64,000 nt of DNA from Myrmaecium sp. VS I D KN 1 (taxonomy: Eukaryota > Ascomycota > Dothideomycetes > Valsariales > Valsariaceae): NCBI GenBank assembly GCA_019775845.1, contig JADQAV010000009.1:558001-622000 (forward strand), given 5' to 3'. Made by a program: the position numbers and the translations under genes. The notes under the pieces were generated by a model. It made no database searches. It saw only the letters and a program-made list of their open reading frames with translations, and was not told where the DNA came from. Shown here piece after piece: positions 1 to 10,859 of the stretch (within the stretch, counting starts at the first letter, position 1; each line of letters begins with the position of its first letter).

Positions 1-2750
1 CTTTCTCCATGGTCGCGACCAAGAAGTCAAGAACCAGAGGGATTGGTAGCCAGGAGGGAGTTGCACCGAACCGGCCGGTTAGGCTACGGGTAGCTCGCGA
101 AAGGTGTTAAAGGAGCAAGACTAGATGTGAAACAGGCGACTACACGCAGTCATTGCCGATTTCATGGCACTCGTCGCGCACGTCGTACTCAGCTCGCGCC
201 AGGGGACGATTTGAGTCCGGAGAGCCCCCTAATAGTGGCGCTTCGCTTCCATCAACGACGTCAAGAGACCAAGTTCCCTTGGGGACACCGAGATCCATGG
301 ACATCAGCACCTCCGCTTCCTATCCATGTACTGTATATTACCGATCCATTGGACAGGTCGATGAGGAAATAATACGCCATGGATGCCTCCGCCTCCTCCA
401 ACTCTTGGGTAATAAGGCCTTACAAGAGTAGTCACTCATGCAGTCAGCAGCTTCCACTCGCAGCAATCGCTCTGATCTTCCGGAGCAGCCTTCAGTCCTT
501 TCAGTGTGTCGACATGAAGATGGTTTGTCCTCTCCAGGGACAGTTGAGGTCGTTTGATGAAATGATAATGGATACCACTTCCTTTGGGAAAGGGGCTTGT
601 TGTGTTTTACAGTTGGTTTCCGCACTAAGATTGGCTGAGGATACCTCGATATTACCACAGCAAGAGAGCAGACAGAACCTCGATGAACAGGGATGCGAGT
701 AATGTGGTCAACAGATCAATAGAACACCCCCTGAGACTCCCCTTGGGAAGTAAATCAAAGATAGAATCGTCAAATCAACACGTCGACTGGGGCAGAAACA
801 ACTGTTCCAACATCACACGGCGAAGGACAACCACCTCGGACTGACTGTTCATCAAAAACTCCTACAGCGGACTCCACGTGCAAAACGCCGATAAGGACGT
901 CGTGGCCTAGGAGGAGTGAGCCGTTGCCAAGCTGGACGTGAAAGTTGACTTCAGGACGAGTGAGAAAAGGAATTATCAGTTAATAATGTTTTCCCTGGCG
1001 GAGTGAAGTAAAATAATGGGCGCAGAGGGGATGAGACGGAGGTCATCCCTTGAATGAGACGAGAACATGTCCATCGTTCGTGGCCTATGATGAGTCATAG
1101 GCGGTAACTGAGGTCGACGCGAAGTCCTCGTGGCTTCTCTTTGTGGTCAGTCAGAAGGGTTGCTCTTCCTCTCCAAATCACTTTTGCTTCTTCGCTTTCT
1201 CTTCCTACTTCTCAACAGTAATACTCTTCAACAGCGCGGCCGCTTGAGTGCATTTGACAAAGAAAAGTGCAGCCTAGGGCGGCCCAGCCCGCAAGGCTGA
1301 AACTTCCATGTTAATGGCTCAACCGACAACAAACACACTTTTGCGAGGTCCGTTAGCCTTGCAAGCTATCAGCAACGAAGCTGGTGATTCACGCCATAGG
1401 TCGAAGATGACCATCAAATGCGGAAGCGCAGCATGAGGCACTCCAGAGCGCTTGTAGCGGGATGTCCGTTATATCGATGAGTATAACTACTCATAGTGCA
1501 CCAGTGAGCCCGCTGATGAGAAGATCCTCTCCTTGAGCCCCACCGGATGAGGAAGTCAGAGAGACCTGTTGAGATAGCTTTCAGCACAGCTCGGGAGGCT
1601 GAAGTGTATAACTTGTCCAGCACACACTGGGATTATCATGTTCTGCCCAGTCTTGTAATCGGAGGGGCTGGCATAATCCAACTGCCCCTGAATCTGGACA
1701 AAAGTCACCCACCTGAAAGCTTTGGAACTTCTCGTGCTGTCAGGTAGTCAGGAAGGCCGGCCAGCTATCCCCCCACATATACCTACACTGATGGCCGTGA
1801 TATCTGGCAGGTCAATCTGTGTAACGCCACTTCGTGGGGTCCAGAGAAGGCAGGACTCTGGAGATATCAACTCATATCTGGAGTGAAGGCCCCTTTTGGA
1901 GAGAGACGCGGACATCTGGACGGCTTCTGGACATGCCACTTCACAAACTGATAGTGAATGAGCTGAATCCAGTTGGATCAGGGATGCCGCAGGATCAAGT
2001 CCATAAGCAGAAGTAAATATCCACTCCAGGTGGAGAAGACGAGACGTCGAAGCAGTATCATGAGTTATCAGAGAAAACCTCCCAGCAACAAGGTACTCAG
2101 AAGAACCACCAAGTACACGCACGGTGATACCGCACACAGCCAAGAAGCCCTCAGCAGCCAATACCAAGTCCCTCAATAATGCCTTCACGGAGTACGTCCA
2201 GCGACTCGAGACAAGATAAACAGTCTCCCGGAGATCTACCGGCCAAACTACCAATGCTCACGTCTCACAACTTCTCGGGGAGAAGAAGCTTCGTATGTAC
2301 GTACGTACAACGAACCGCCGCTTGGCGCAGGAGCAAGTTCCAAGTCGTGTAACCGCTCTGCTGGACGTGTTTTGTTTTTCCATGTCCGCCCGGCCGGCTG
2401 GCCGGCTGGTTAGCTAGCGAGATGAGATGAGGTGAGTGGGTGGGTTTGTTGCGAACAAAGTTGCACGAGGCATGCCGGGGGTGTGGTGCGGGACGGGCAG
2501 TGCACCCACCATCTCCCCTCTCTCAATATTGCAGAACAGGGTTCCAGGGGCCAGAGCTGCAGTATTTACTATTCATGTACAACATATGCAGCTGATAGCT
2601 GATAAGTAAGTCGACGATGGCTTTTGGATCGATACGAGGGTGGAGGGTGGCTAACGCTCCCCGCATCATCGAGGGGAAGTGGGTACGTACGGCGGGAAAG
2701 GACGATGGATGGATGGGGGACTCCTGCAGGGTATAGAATCCAGAAAGGGG
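1..2750. other. No supportable gene; left flank
   Basis: I read both strands and found no family motif, no convincing start-intron-stop structure and no RNA gene. The longest open stretch (about 500 nt, minus strand, 1748-2254) lacks an ATG at its beginning and resembles nothing I know. Base composition is mixed and there is no strong TpA-rich decay. It may hold decayed gene remnants or simply intergenic DNA. Confidence 0.4.
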
Positions 2751-2755
2751 CGACC

Positions 2756-2762
2756 ATATATA
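2756..2762 (+). promoter_or_regulatory. Probable TATA box of the melanin reductase gene
   Basis: An ATATATA element lies about 150 nt upstream of the ATG at 2906, a distance compatible with a short 5' leader. The call rests on motif and position only. Confidence 0.4.
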
Positions 2763-2905
2763 CCTACCAGTGGTTCCGTCGAGGATATTTATATTGTTCC
2801 CCCACCCCATTCCCCCATCCTCCTCTTCACATTGTCCAGCTGAACGACTTTGAGTGTATATTTTCCATAGCAACTCTTTATCATTGTTTCCGGTACATAT
2901 ACATC

Positions 2906-3897
2906 ATGGCTGTTGGAAGTGCATCATCGCAGGCCTCTGGGGAGGAGATCCCAAGCTGGAGTCTTCAGGGCAAAGTCGCGGTTGTGACTGGTGCTGGTAT
3001 GATTCACCATCTCTTTCTCATTTCACAGCTCAGCTCGCATACCCGTCCGCACTCAATCAGCATCTCACTAACCCACCCCCAAGGCCGAGGCATCGGCCGC
3101 GAAATGGCCCTCGAGCTCGCCCGTCGGGGTGCCAAAGTCGTGGTCAACTACGCAAACAGCGACAAATCCGCGGGCGAAGTGGTATCCGCCATCAAAGCGC
3201 TCCGGAGCCCCAGCAACCCGACGCCGGACGCCATCGCGATCAAAGCCAACGTGGCCAACGTGCCGGAGACCGTCAAGCTGTTCGACGAGGCCGTCCGGCA
3301 CTTTGGCAAGCTCGACATCTGCTGCAGCAACAGCGGCGTGGTGTCGTTTGGGCATTTGAAGGATGTGACGGAGGAGGAGTATGATCGGGTGATGAATATC
3401 AACACGCGTGGCCAGTTCTTTGTGGCGCGCGAGGCGTATAGGCATATGAATGAGGGTGGTCGGATCATCCTGATGGGCTCCATCACCGGACAGGCGAAGG
3501 GCGTGCCGAAGCACACGCTCTACTCTGGGTCCAAGGGTGCCATCGAGACGTTCGTGCGATGCATGGCTGTCGGTATGTGAAGCTCCAGTAAAGACGAGAT
3601 GGTACGGAATACTGATGTTGTCATGTTTCAGATGCCGGCGACAAGAAGATCACCGTGAACTGCGTCGCGCCCGGCGGCATCAAGACGGACATGTACCACG
3701 CCGTGTGCAAGGAGTACATCCCCGGCGGGGACAAGATGAGCAACGATCAGGTCGATGAGTACGCCGCGACCTGGTCGCCGCACAACCGTGTCGGTCAGCC
3801 GATTGATATCGCTCGCGTCGTTGCGTTCTTGGCCAGCAAGGACGGCGAGTGGGTTAATGGGAAGGTGATTGGAATTGATGGTGCGGCGTGTATGTAG
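2906..3897 (+). CDS. THR1: 1,3,8-trihydroxynaphthalene reductase (SDR family, DHN-melanin pathway)
   Basis: A short-chain dehydrogenase/reductase of 281 residues. Exons are 2906-2996, 3084-3572 and 3632-3897, with introns of 87 and 59 nt; the frame closes exactly. Seen in the translation: the NADPH-binding TGAGRGIG (residues 28-35), NSG at 113-115, and the catalytic triad Ser163, Tyr177 and Lys181 within YSGSK, almost the numbering of the Magnaporthe enzyme. It ends in [12 protein letters not shown], close to the C-terminus typical of fungal trihydroxynaphthalene reductases. By family knowledge it reduces 1,3,8-trihydroxynaphthalene to vermelone with NADPH in the cytosol; a sister activity acts on tetrahydroxynaphthalene. 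The ATG was chosen because it precedes the dinucleotide fold by the usual distance. No polyketide synthase, scytalone dehydratase or Cmr1-type regulator lies in this window, so the gene is not clustered here. A related polyol or versicolorin-type ketoreductase is the main alternative. Confidence 0.88.
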
Positions 3898-4481
3898 AGT
3901 GCCAGTGGCTTGGCTTCCCGGTTCAAGGAGGATGTACCTAGACAGCCCGCGGATGAGAGATATTGCAGAATTCTAATAGAAAGACAAGCTCTCACTTAAC
4001 GCCGCTCTCGCTTGTGTGCTTGTGATCGGGTTGTGCTCTGGACTGCCATGTGTGAAGTGCCGCGTGTAGATTGATCGTAGGGGGGCGTCAGATACTGCAT
4101 GCAGGATGAAGAGGCTCAGACGGCCTCAGCTTGATTCCTTCGTGTGGCATTCCCTTCCTTTTATTGGGGGCGTGAGAGGGGCAGTGGGAGGATGGGGGAG
4201 GATGGGTTGTGAGGGCTTTGTGTATATGCTGTTGTATGTATTTTTGATACCATGGTTTGTCTGCAGTGGTCTGCTTTAGATACTACCTATAGTGTTGTTC
4301 TTGCTCTAATGACGTCGATACCGGATCTTCCTCCAAGAGGTGAGCATCGTGGCATGGAAGGTGTGGGGTATGGAAGCCTGAGGCTGTGGCGAGCATACAG
4401 CACTTCACTTCTCAACACGGACGAGCGTGCCTCAGGCCAGTATATCCCTCTGTACAACAGTTCAAAAAGCCAACCATCCCC
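3898..4481. other. Convergent intergenic region
   Basis: This stretch lies between the convergent 3' ends of the melanin reductase and the chitinase. I see only presumed 3' untranslated sequence and no gene. Confidence 0.5.
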
Positions 4482-6005
4482 TCAACACTCCCCCGGAAAC
4501 CCCCTCCTCAAATTCTCAAACCGACTATCCGGATACCACACCCAATTCTCCCGCGCATCCAGGCGCCTGCCCATGGGTCCCCCAAGCTGGGCCACCACAT
4601 GCGCAACCCGGCTTTCCTCCGCAGGCGCATCGCCACTACTCTCCCACCACATCGCGCCGCCCAGCCGCTCGCACATGAGCCAGCGCGTCTTCTCCCCCGC
4701 CACCTCCACCGTATCAAAACTCACCATCTCCCGACGGGCAGGACAGTACCCATAGCTCGCCACAACATCGGGGTCGTAGCGCACCTCGGCGCCGGGTCGG
4801 GGGAGGTCCTTCACGTCCCAGACGCCTTGCTCCCAGCTGCCCTCGCCGATGCCGTGGAAGGGCGTGCCGGGCCCGTCGGTGTCGAGGAAGGCGCGCCCGT
4901 ACAGCGGCATGCCGAGGATGATCTTGTGCGGGGGCACGCCCGCGGCGATGTAGTCGCCCACGGCCCGCGTGGTGGAGAAGGGCGTGCTGGTCGGGTTGGA
5001 CGGGTGCGGGTGCAGGTTGGATTGGTGGCCGGCGTGGGCGTCCCAGGAGCCGGCGTAGTCGTACGCCATCAGGTTGAGGAAGTCGCAGACCTGCGCCAGC
5101 GCGGCGAGGGGCTGGTGCTGGTAGTTTTGCGGGCCCGCGGGCGTGGCGATCGTGAGGAGGAAGTGTGGTGCCGTGCCCGGGATCGGGTTGTCCGGCCGCG
5201 CGGCGAGGGCGCCGGCGTAGGCGTCGAGCTCCGCCCGCACGGTTTGGAGGAGCTGCAGGAGGTGTTGGCCTTGCTCGGCGGATTGCGGGTACTCCCAGTC
5301 GATGTCGAGCCCGTCGAAGCCGTGGTCGGCGAGCAGGCGGACGGCGGTTCTAGCGAAGGTCGCTCGGCCTTGCGGCGTGCTGGCGGGACTGGCGAAGTTG
5401 GCGCTGTAGGTCCAGCCCCCGATGCTGAGGAGGGTTTTAAAACGGCGGTGCTGCCGTTTGAGCAGGTTGAGCTGCTTGAGGCAGCCGTACAGGTTGGTGC
5501 CGGTGTCGTTCCAGCTGTCGGTGGGATAGTGCTTTTCGACGTCGGACCAGGAGTCGGTTAGATAGCTAGGGTTGGGTCAGTGAAATGTTCAGGTTTGGTG
5601 ATCTGGTAACCTAGGAAGGCTGAGGGTGAGTCGGATGACATACACTTCGCCCGAGTCAGGGCGGACATTGGCAAAGGCATAGAGGACGTGGGTGAGCTTG
5701 TCTGCGGGGAGGTCTTGGGGATGGTGGTTGCGTCCGTATATAGCCTAAAAAGGTCAGTCGATGAGGACTTGGATACGCGCATTACTACGAGTCCGTACCC
5801 AATTCACAAAGTACACAACCGATTTATATCCGTCGCCTCCGCCCATATTCATTGATGTGGTGTTTGTAGAGGGGTACAGAGGGTTCCAAGAGGAGGGGAG
5901 TAAAGTTGTCAAGATCCCTGATGGCGAGGATTTCAACAGGAAGAAGGATAGTAAGAGCGCGATCAAGGATATGAAGCACAAGAGAACATAGGTGTGACGC
6001 TGCAT
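4482..6005 (-). CDS. GH18 chitinase with N-terminal signal anchor
   Basis: Exons run 6005-5799, 5744-5644 and 5565-4482 (introns 54 and 78 nt), giving 463 residues. Residues 7-24 form a strongly hydrophobic segment, then a Ser/Pro-rich linker, then the catalytic barrel starting near VVYFVNWAIYGR. Family landmarks seen are [10 protein letters not shown] (148-157), the active-site [10 protein letters not shown] with catalytic Glu194 in DxxDxDx[20 protein letters not shown] and a late MWW. By family knowledge the enzyme hydrolyses chitin beta-1,4 bonds by substrate-assisted catalysis. The length and lack of a chitin-binding module suit the short subgroup V type used in wall remodelling. Both exon joins restore family sequence (NW/AIYGR and GEV/YLTDSW). 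The hydrophobic segment has only a short polar start, so either a cleaved signal peptide or a type II membrane anchor is possible. The gene diverges from prefoldin 3 with a shared 412-nt promoter. Confidence 0.9.
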
Positions 6006-6417
6006 ACTTCCGCTCTTTATAACTTGTTCCCTTCACGCCCGCCCGCCCGACTGATGGACCAGCTGTCAAGCGTGGCGGTGCAATGCTTGTTCAGGCATAA
6101 CGTGTGCGTCACCTCGCGGCGTGCCTTAGGTTTCATGTCACATATGGACGAGCACCGAGCAATACGAGAGCCATATCCAATAAGACTGAAGCATCCACGT
6201 TCAAAGACTGGGAGTCGTGCATAAGAAACGAGCGCAAAGCGGAAAAGTGAAGCGGTCAGCCCCTCCCCCGCTGTGGCGCAGCATCACAGCCTCAGGCCCG
6301 AGCGCAACGTTCGACCGCGCTCTCCGCCGCACCTCCACCGCCGAGCGGGATGATGTTGCCCGCAAGAAGCTGTCACGACTCGACCTCCCGCACATCCTTC
6401 CCACCACATCAGCAGTC
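6006..6417. promoter_or_regulatory. Shared promoter of chitinase (-) and prefoldin 3 (+)
   Basis: A 412-nt region lies between two divergent start codons. I see no extra gene. It must hold both promoters unless the chitinase leader overlaps the prefoldin leader. Confidence 0.5.
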
Positions 6418-7332
6418 ATGGCCAGCTCAGCAACTGGCGGGAGGTAAGTCTCTTCGCCCAACACTGCTATTCGCGTCGCACCCTTCCCCTCCCGCTCCTC
6501 GCGCTGACTTCTTCTCCCCCACCACCACGACAGCAGCAGCAAAGAAACCCCGACAAACCCGCGGGGCATCCCCTACGCCCCCTTCGTCGACAAAGTCGAA
6601 GACTATGTCACCACCCGCGCCGAGGTCGAAGGCACCCTCAAAAGCTTCCAAGAAATGATCGCGTACGAGAATTCCCGGCCATCCCCTTTCCCTCCCCCGG
6701 GTCGTCGAACAGCAGAAGAACCCTAGATGAAAACCCACCAGTCGCCGCGACCTACTTAGCTAACCACCGAATCCGCACGCGACATACACAGCAAATACCA
6801 ATTCATGCAAACCTCCACGCGCTCCCGGCTCGCCGGCCTCGAAGCCAAAATCCCGGACATCCAAAAAACCCTCGACGTCACGCGGTTTCTCTGCAGCCAA
6901 CGACAGAAACAGAATGACAGCTCGGCCTCCCCCCCGCTCGAAACCACCTTCGAGCTCAACGACACGCTCTACGCGCGCGCCCTCGTGCAGCCCGACGCCA
7001 CGGAGGAAGTCTACCTCTGGCTCGGCGCGAACGTCATGCTCGCGTACCCCCTGCCCGAGGCCATCGCGTTGCTGGAGGAGAAGTTGGGCAAGGCGAAGAT
7101 GAGCGCGCGCGCGTGCGAGGAGGATTTGGAGTTTTTAAGGGAGCAGGTTACGGTGGGTTTTTCTTTATTTCGCTTTTTTTGGGGGTGGGGGCTGCGCTGG
7201 ATGATGGGTGATGGTGCTGACGCTTTTTCGATCTAGACGCTGGAGGTTGCGACGGCGCGGGTGTATAATTGGGATGTGGCGCAGCGGCGGAAGGAGAGGG
7301 CGGAGGCGGAGGCGGAGGGTGGGAGGAAGTGA
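6418..7332 (+). CDS. PAC10: Prefoldin subunit 3
   Basis: Four exons at 6418-6443, 6534-6662, 6792-7152 and 7237-7332 give 203 residues, the usual length. The first exon is only 26 nt. Recognisable family sequence includes RGIPYAPFVDKVEDYV, EMIAKYQFMQ, the beta-hairpin core ETTFELNDTLYARA and VYLWLGANVMLAYPL, and the terminal helix ending ARVYNWDVAQRR. Two long helices flank the hairpins, as in an alpha-class prefoldin. By family knowledge it forms part of the hexameric prefoldin chaperone that hands nascent actin and tubulin to the CCT chaperonin in the cytosol. The exon 2 acceptor sits in a run of CAG triplets (6531-6539), so its exact position, and one or two Ser residues, are ambiguous. 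Confidence 0.92.
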
Positions 7333-8215
7333 GGGAGGGGGATGGGGTTGAGATGTTAGGATTTCTACTATTGGAACGGGTGCAGGGGCTGAAGTGGGGT
7401 GGAAGGATCAGACGGTTAAGATGGGCTGCGGAAGGAAGGCACACGAGAGTAGGAAGAACCTACGAGGTGTCGAGGTAAGGCAGGAAGGGAGGCGGAACAA
7501 AAGTGCCAGGGAAACCCATTAACGCCATTCACGAGAGCAAAGTAAAGTAAAGAAAAGCAATATACCACGCCATCAAGCTTTATTTGCGGTACCTATACAA
7601 AGGTGGCCGCGGAGGGTGCAAACTGCCAAAATCTCTCTATCGTCTTAAGAACCCTACCCCAGCCACCTACAAGTGTATAAGTTGGCCCTTCTCTCCCCCC
7701 GTCACCAACACCACTCCTTCCCACCCCACTCCCTTCCTGACCCGGGACACGAATCCGAAACCACCAACATTACATCACATTATATTAGTACATTAACATT
7801 ATGAAAAATACTTATCGATCTTCAGTGATGGAGGACATAAGTAATCCCATCCTATTCCGTCTTCCGTTCCGTTCCACCTGCCATCGCGGCTCATCGTACA
7901 GTACGGAGTACGTATGATCCAACGTCCAACGTCCAACGTCCAATGTCCAACGTCCAAAGTCCAATGTCCAAGGTCCAAGGTCCAAGGTCCAAGGTCCAAG
8001 TGCCAATGTCCAAAGTCCAACGTCCAACTTCCAAACTCCAACGACCGTCATGCAGAGTCCAACGTCCCAGCAGATGACATCCAACCCAACTCCCCAATCC
8101 AATCCAACACCAAGACCATACCAAGCCCCCGCACCCACAGTACCATCCAAAAGCCAAAGATTAGCAGCAAAACCAAACCAAACCTGTCCCCCTCCCCACA
8201 CACCCCCAAACCATC
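7333..8215. other. Intergenic region between convergent genes
   Basis: This lies between the 3' ends of prefoldin 3 and the unknown minus-strand gene. It contains a heptamer tandem repeat, listed separately. I see no gene; the open frames here come from the repeat and pyrimidine-rich flanks. Confidence 0.5.
7919..8042. repeat. Heptamer tandem repeat (TCCAACG-type)
   Basis: About 18 copies of a 7-nt unit TCCAANG, where the sixth and seventh bases vary (ACG, ATG, AAG, AGG), run head to tail. A central block of identical TCCAAGG units is flanked by variants. Because seven is not a multiple of three, all three frames stay open and repetitive, which produces spurious Trp/Leu/Asp/Gly-rich open frames on the minus strand. 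Confidence 0.95.
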
Positions 8216-9442
8216 TCACCGCCCAACACCCATCCTCCCCAACCACCGCCGACTCTCCTCCTCCGTCCCCACCCCCTCCACCCTCCCGCGCTCAACCTGG
8301 ACCAGATCCGGCGTCGGCATCTCCCGCCACAGCGCCCAGAGAAAGCCCAACACCGCTTTCTCAAACAGCTCCTGCGGCGGGAGGAGGGTGGCGCGTGCGC
8401 CGGACAGGCGGTCGGCGAGCGAAGCGAGGCCTGCGGAGAGCTTTGGCGGGGCTTCGCGGGGTGGCTCAGCCAAGGCTTCGCCGAGCACGGCCAACCAGCG
8501 CGCGCGGATGGGATCCCAGGTGGGGAGGAGCGGGTAAGGGGGTGTGAGGGTGGTGAAGAGGGTTGGTTGTTTGTTAGTAGGGCTGGTGGAGGTGGTGGTG
8601 GTGGTGGGTTCGTTGGGGTCTTCGGAGGGGTCGCAGCCCCAGGCCCATATGCTGGTGAGGTTGGCGTGGAGGTTGGGGGGAGGGGGATGTTCTTCGAGCA
8701 GCTCGATCGTGGCCCACGTCATCCATTCCCCGGCCATTTCGAGCCAGCGTGGACTCGTGGACCAGGTGTCTTGCTTGGCGCGCAGGGTGGTGAGGTGGAG
8801 GAAGAGGGGGAGGAGGTCGGAGAGGGTTGGGGCGGGGGGGGAGGATGGTTCGGCTGGTGGTGCGTCTGCGGGGAGCGGGAGGGTGGAGAGGAGATGGACG
8901 GCGGAGGCGTGCTGGGCGGGGGTGAGGCGTGATTGGAAGTGCGTGCGGAGGGAGTGGATGGAGGGTGGGGTGGAGAGGTCGAGGGAGGAGAGAGGAGAGG
9001 CCTGGTCTTGCGATGGTCGGGTGGGACGTAGGGTGAAGAGGACGGTGAGCTGGAGGAGCAGGGTGCGGTAGGGGTACCAGTCCGGCAGTTTGTCCGCGGG
9101 GTGTCGGTGCTGCATAAATGCTATGAATGCTGGAAGGTCCAGTGAGCAGATTTGCGGGGGGGCAAAGATGGAAGTTGACGTACAGTTCACCATCTGCAGA
9201 TGCGTGAGGCAGTGACTCGCTTCGTCGGTGGTGTCGCGCTCGTAGAGCTCCAGCTCGCGCCGCGTGAATAGATGGTCCATGGTCTTGTACATGATGTAGT
9301 CGAGGATGGTCAGGTCGACGTCGAGCTGCTCGGTGGGATCCATCTCGCGGAGCAGACACCAGACGCCCGGCGTGGTTCGCGTGGGTTTCTCGCCTTCGGC
9401 GGTCACGTCGAGTGGTCCGCTGTGTCGCGGTGTGTGCGCCAT
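8216..9442 (-). CDS. Unknown conserved-looking fungal protein
   Basis: I do not recognise the family. The frame from the ATG at 9442 to the stop at 8216 gives 408 residues, or 390 if the likely 54-nt in-frame intron at 9183-9130 is removed (GTACGT donor, CAG acceptor). Splicing that intron replaces a low-complexity patch with a smooth helical reading around MVNSFIAFMQHRHP. The first 230 residues look like a soluble, helix-rich domain with many Leu, Trp and Tyr (for example LDYIMYKTMDHLFTRRELEL). A Pro/Thr-rich loop follows near 275-290, then a second helical part with WDPIRARWLAVLGEAL. No signal peptide or membrane span is visible. The gene diverges from the J-domain protein with a 547-nt gap. 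Confidence 0.65.
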   Translation of the reverse strand: MAHTPRHSGPLDVTAEGEKPTRTTPGVWCLLREMDPTEQLDVDLTILDYIMYKTMDHLFTRRELELYERDTTDEASHCLTHLQMVNCTSTSIFAPPQICSLDLPAFIAFMQHRHPADKLPDWYPYRTLLLQLTVLFTLRPTRPSQDQASPLSSLDLSTPPSIHSLRTHFQSRLTPAQHASAVHLLSTLPLPADAPPAEPSSPPAPTLSDLLPLFLHLTTLRAKQDTWSTSPRWLEMAGEWMTWATIELLEEHPPPPNLHANLTSIWAWGCDPSEDPNEPTTTTTSTSPTNKQPTLFTTLTPPYPLLPTWDPIRARWLAVLGEALAEPPREAPPKLSAGLASLADRLSGARATLLPPQELFEKAVLGFLWALWREMPTPDLVQVERGRVEGVGTEEESRRWLGRMGVGR

Positions 9443-9989
9443 TGCGAGGCTGGAGAGAGGAAGGCAGTGGTGTTGCTGCAGGTCGCAAGATCGTTGGATG
9501 ATAGACGGCTGCCCCAGAGAAGGACGGGGAGATGTCCTGGTGGTTTGCGCGCTCGATGGTGGTGTTAGGAGGTGGCGCGGGACAAACGCGGGCGGTTAGC
9601 AAGACATGTCATCTCATCGCAGAGACAGGGAACCGGCTCAGAGCAGCACGTCGTGTTGCAGGTAATGGGATCGATTGCGCCGTTTAGAAGATTGATGCAT
9701 ACGACTGCAGTGTTTAAATATATCAGGGAAATTCACAACCAGCGGCCAGGGTCCACGCCCTGCCTTATCGGCGCGATAGGAAGTCAAGATGCCTCAGGCT
9801 CTGATCGGCCGTGCTAGCCATCTCCGAGCTTCCCGTCGCCTCCCGCATTCGCCGCCGCCGGCCTCGGGCTCGCCCATCTCCCCTTGGCTTCACCACCAAG
9901 ATCCAACCGCTCCCTCACCTCAACACCATGCTGCACGCCAGCAGCTATACAGCCTCATTGTGCCACCCATTCCTTTATCCACACCCATC
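9443..9989. promoter_or_regulatory. Shared promoter region of divergent genes
   Basis: The region lies between the unknown minus-strand gene and the J-domain gene. An upstream in-frame ATG for the J protein at 9789 is possible, but that extension is Pro/His/Ser-rich and uncharacteristic. Confidence 0.4.
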
Positions 9990-10859
9990 ATGATTGCGCG
10001 GAGACCATCGGCTATCCTCCTCTCCTCCACCTCCTCCTACCTCCAATGTCTCCCGCCCTGTAAATCCGAATTGTCTGCGTCATTCCGCCATCCCCGCCCC
10101 ATCGCCTCGCCTGCCTCTACACAGCGTCGTCAAGCCAGCACCACCAGCGCAGACGACCTTCCCCCCGACGCCCTCCACTGGCCCGATCCCATCCCACCTC
10201 ACCAAGTCCCCACGCCCTACCAAATCCTCGACTGCCCCTCCAACGCGCCCTACACGGACAAATCCCGCTTCTACCAACTCGTCAAGCTCTACCACCCGGA
10301 CCGGCACCAAATCAACACGCAGCAGTCCGCCCAGGCCGCCGCCGCCCTCGCCGCCCTGCCCCCGCACATCCTCACCGACCGCTACCGCCTCATCGTCGCC
10401 GCCCACACCATCCTCTCCAACCCGGCCAAACGCTCCGCCTACGACGCCCACGGCGACGGCTGGGCCGCCCCGCACCGCCATCGCTTCACCCCACCCTCGC
10501 AGCACCACCGCGCCCACGAGCCCGGCAGCCCGATGCACAACGCGACGTGGGAGGACTGGGAGCGGTGGCGGTGGGAGCAGGCGCATCCGGAAGGCGGCCA
10601 GGCCCCGGTGTATTTTTCCAACAGCCGCTTCGTGCTGCTTGTCGCGGCGTTTGCGGTGCTGGGGGGCTTGGGTCAGATTAAGTGGGCGACGGGTAGCGGT
10701 GAGAGGTTGCTGGAGAAGAGGGAGGATTTGCATCTTCAGGCCAGCCGTGAGCTGAGGGAGGCGAGGAAGGCGAGTATACAGGCGCTTGCCCAGGGCGGCA
10801 AGGAGGAGCGGATTCAGAGTTTCTTGTTGCATCGGGCGGGGAGTGGGCCGCAGGTGTGA
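9990..10859 (+). CDS. J-domain (DnaJ/Hsp40) protein, probably mitochondrial, membrane-anchored
   Basis: A single exon of 289 residues from the ATG at 9990. The N-terminus is Arg/Ser-rich without acidic residues (MIARRPSAILLSSTSS), consistent with a mitochondrial presequence. The J domain spans roughly 74-155: PTPYQILDCP opens it, the diagnostic HPD motif is at 102-104 in LVKLYHPDRH, and NPAKRSAYD closes helix IV. Loop II is longer than usual and Ala/Gln-rich. A hydrophobic segment at about 214-229 (FVLLVAAFAVLGGLG) suggests a membrane anchor, followed by a charged helical tail. By family knowledge J proteins stimulate Hsp70 ATPase; the partner is inferred to be mitochondrial Hsp70. An in-frame ATG at 9789 would add 67 residues; I prefer 9990 because of the presequence. 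Confidence 0.82.
   Translation: MIARRPSAILLSSTSSYLQCLPPCKSELSASFRHPRPIASPASTQRRQASTTSADDLPPDALHWPDPIPPHQVPTPYQILDCPSNAPYTDKSRFYQLVKLYHPDRHQINTQQSAQAAAALAALPPHILTDRYRLIVAAHTILSNPAKRSAYDAHGDGWAAPHRHRFTPPSQHHRAHEPGSPMHNATWEDWERWRWEQAHPEGGQAPVYFSNSRFVLLVAAFAVLGGLGQIKWATGSGERLLEKREDLHLQASRELREARKASIQALAQGGKEERIQSFLLHRAGSGPQV

Noticed and set aside
1748-2254. A 168-codon open frame on the minus strand in the left flank
   Set aside because: It has no ATG at its beginning, no recognisable motif, and opposite-strand frames are equally open. It could be a gene remnant but I cannot support a CDS.
4386-5561. A 391-codon plus-strand frame opposite the chitinase
   Set aside because: It is antisense to conserved chitinase coding sequence and its Val/Gly/Arg-rich composition is the usual mirror of GC-rich codons.
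2906-6005. A melanin biosynthetic cluster with the chitinase as a member
   Set aside because: Chitinase has no role in DHN-melanin synthesis and no other pathway gene is adjacent, so I treat them as unrelated neighbours.
7799-8246. Trp/Leu/Asp/Gly-rich repeated open frames on the minus strand
   Set aside because: They are translations of the heptamer satellite, which is open in all frames because its period is seven.
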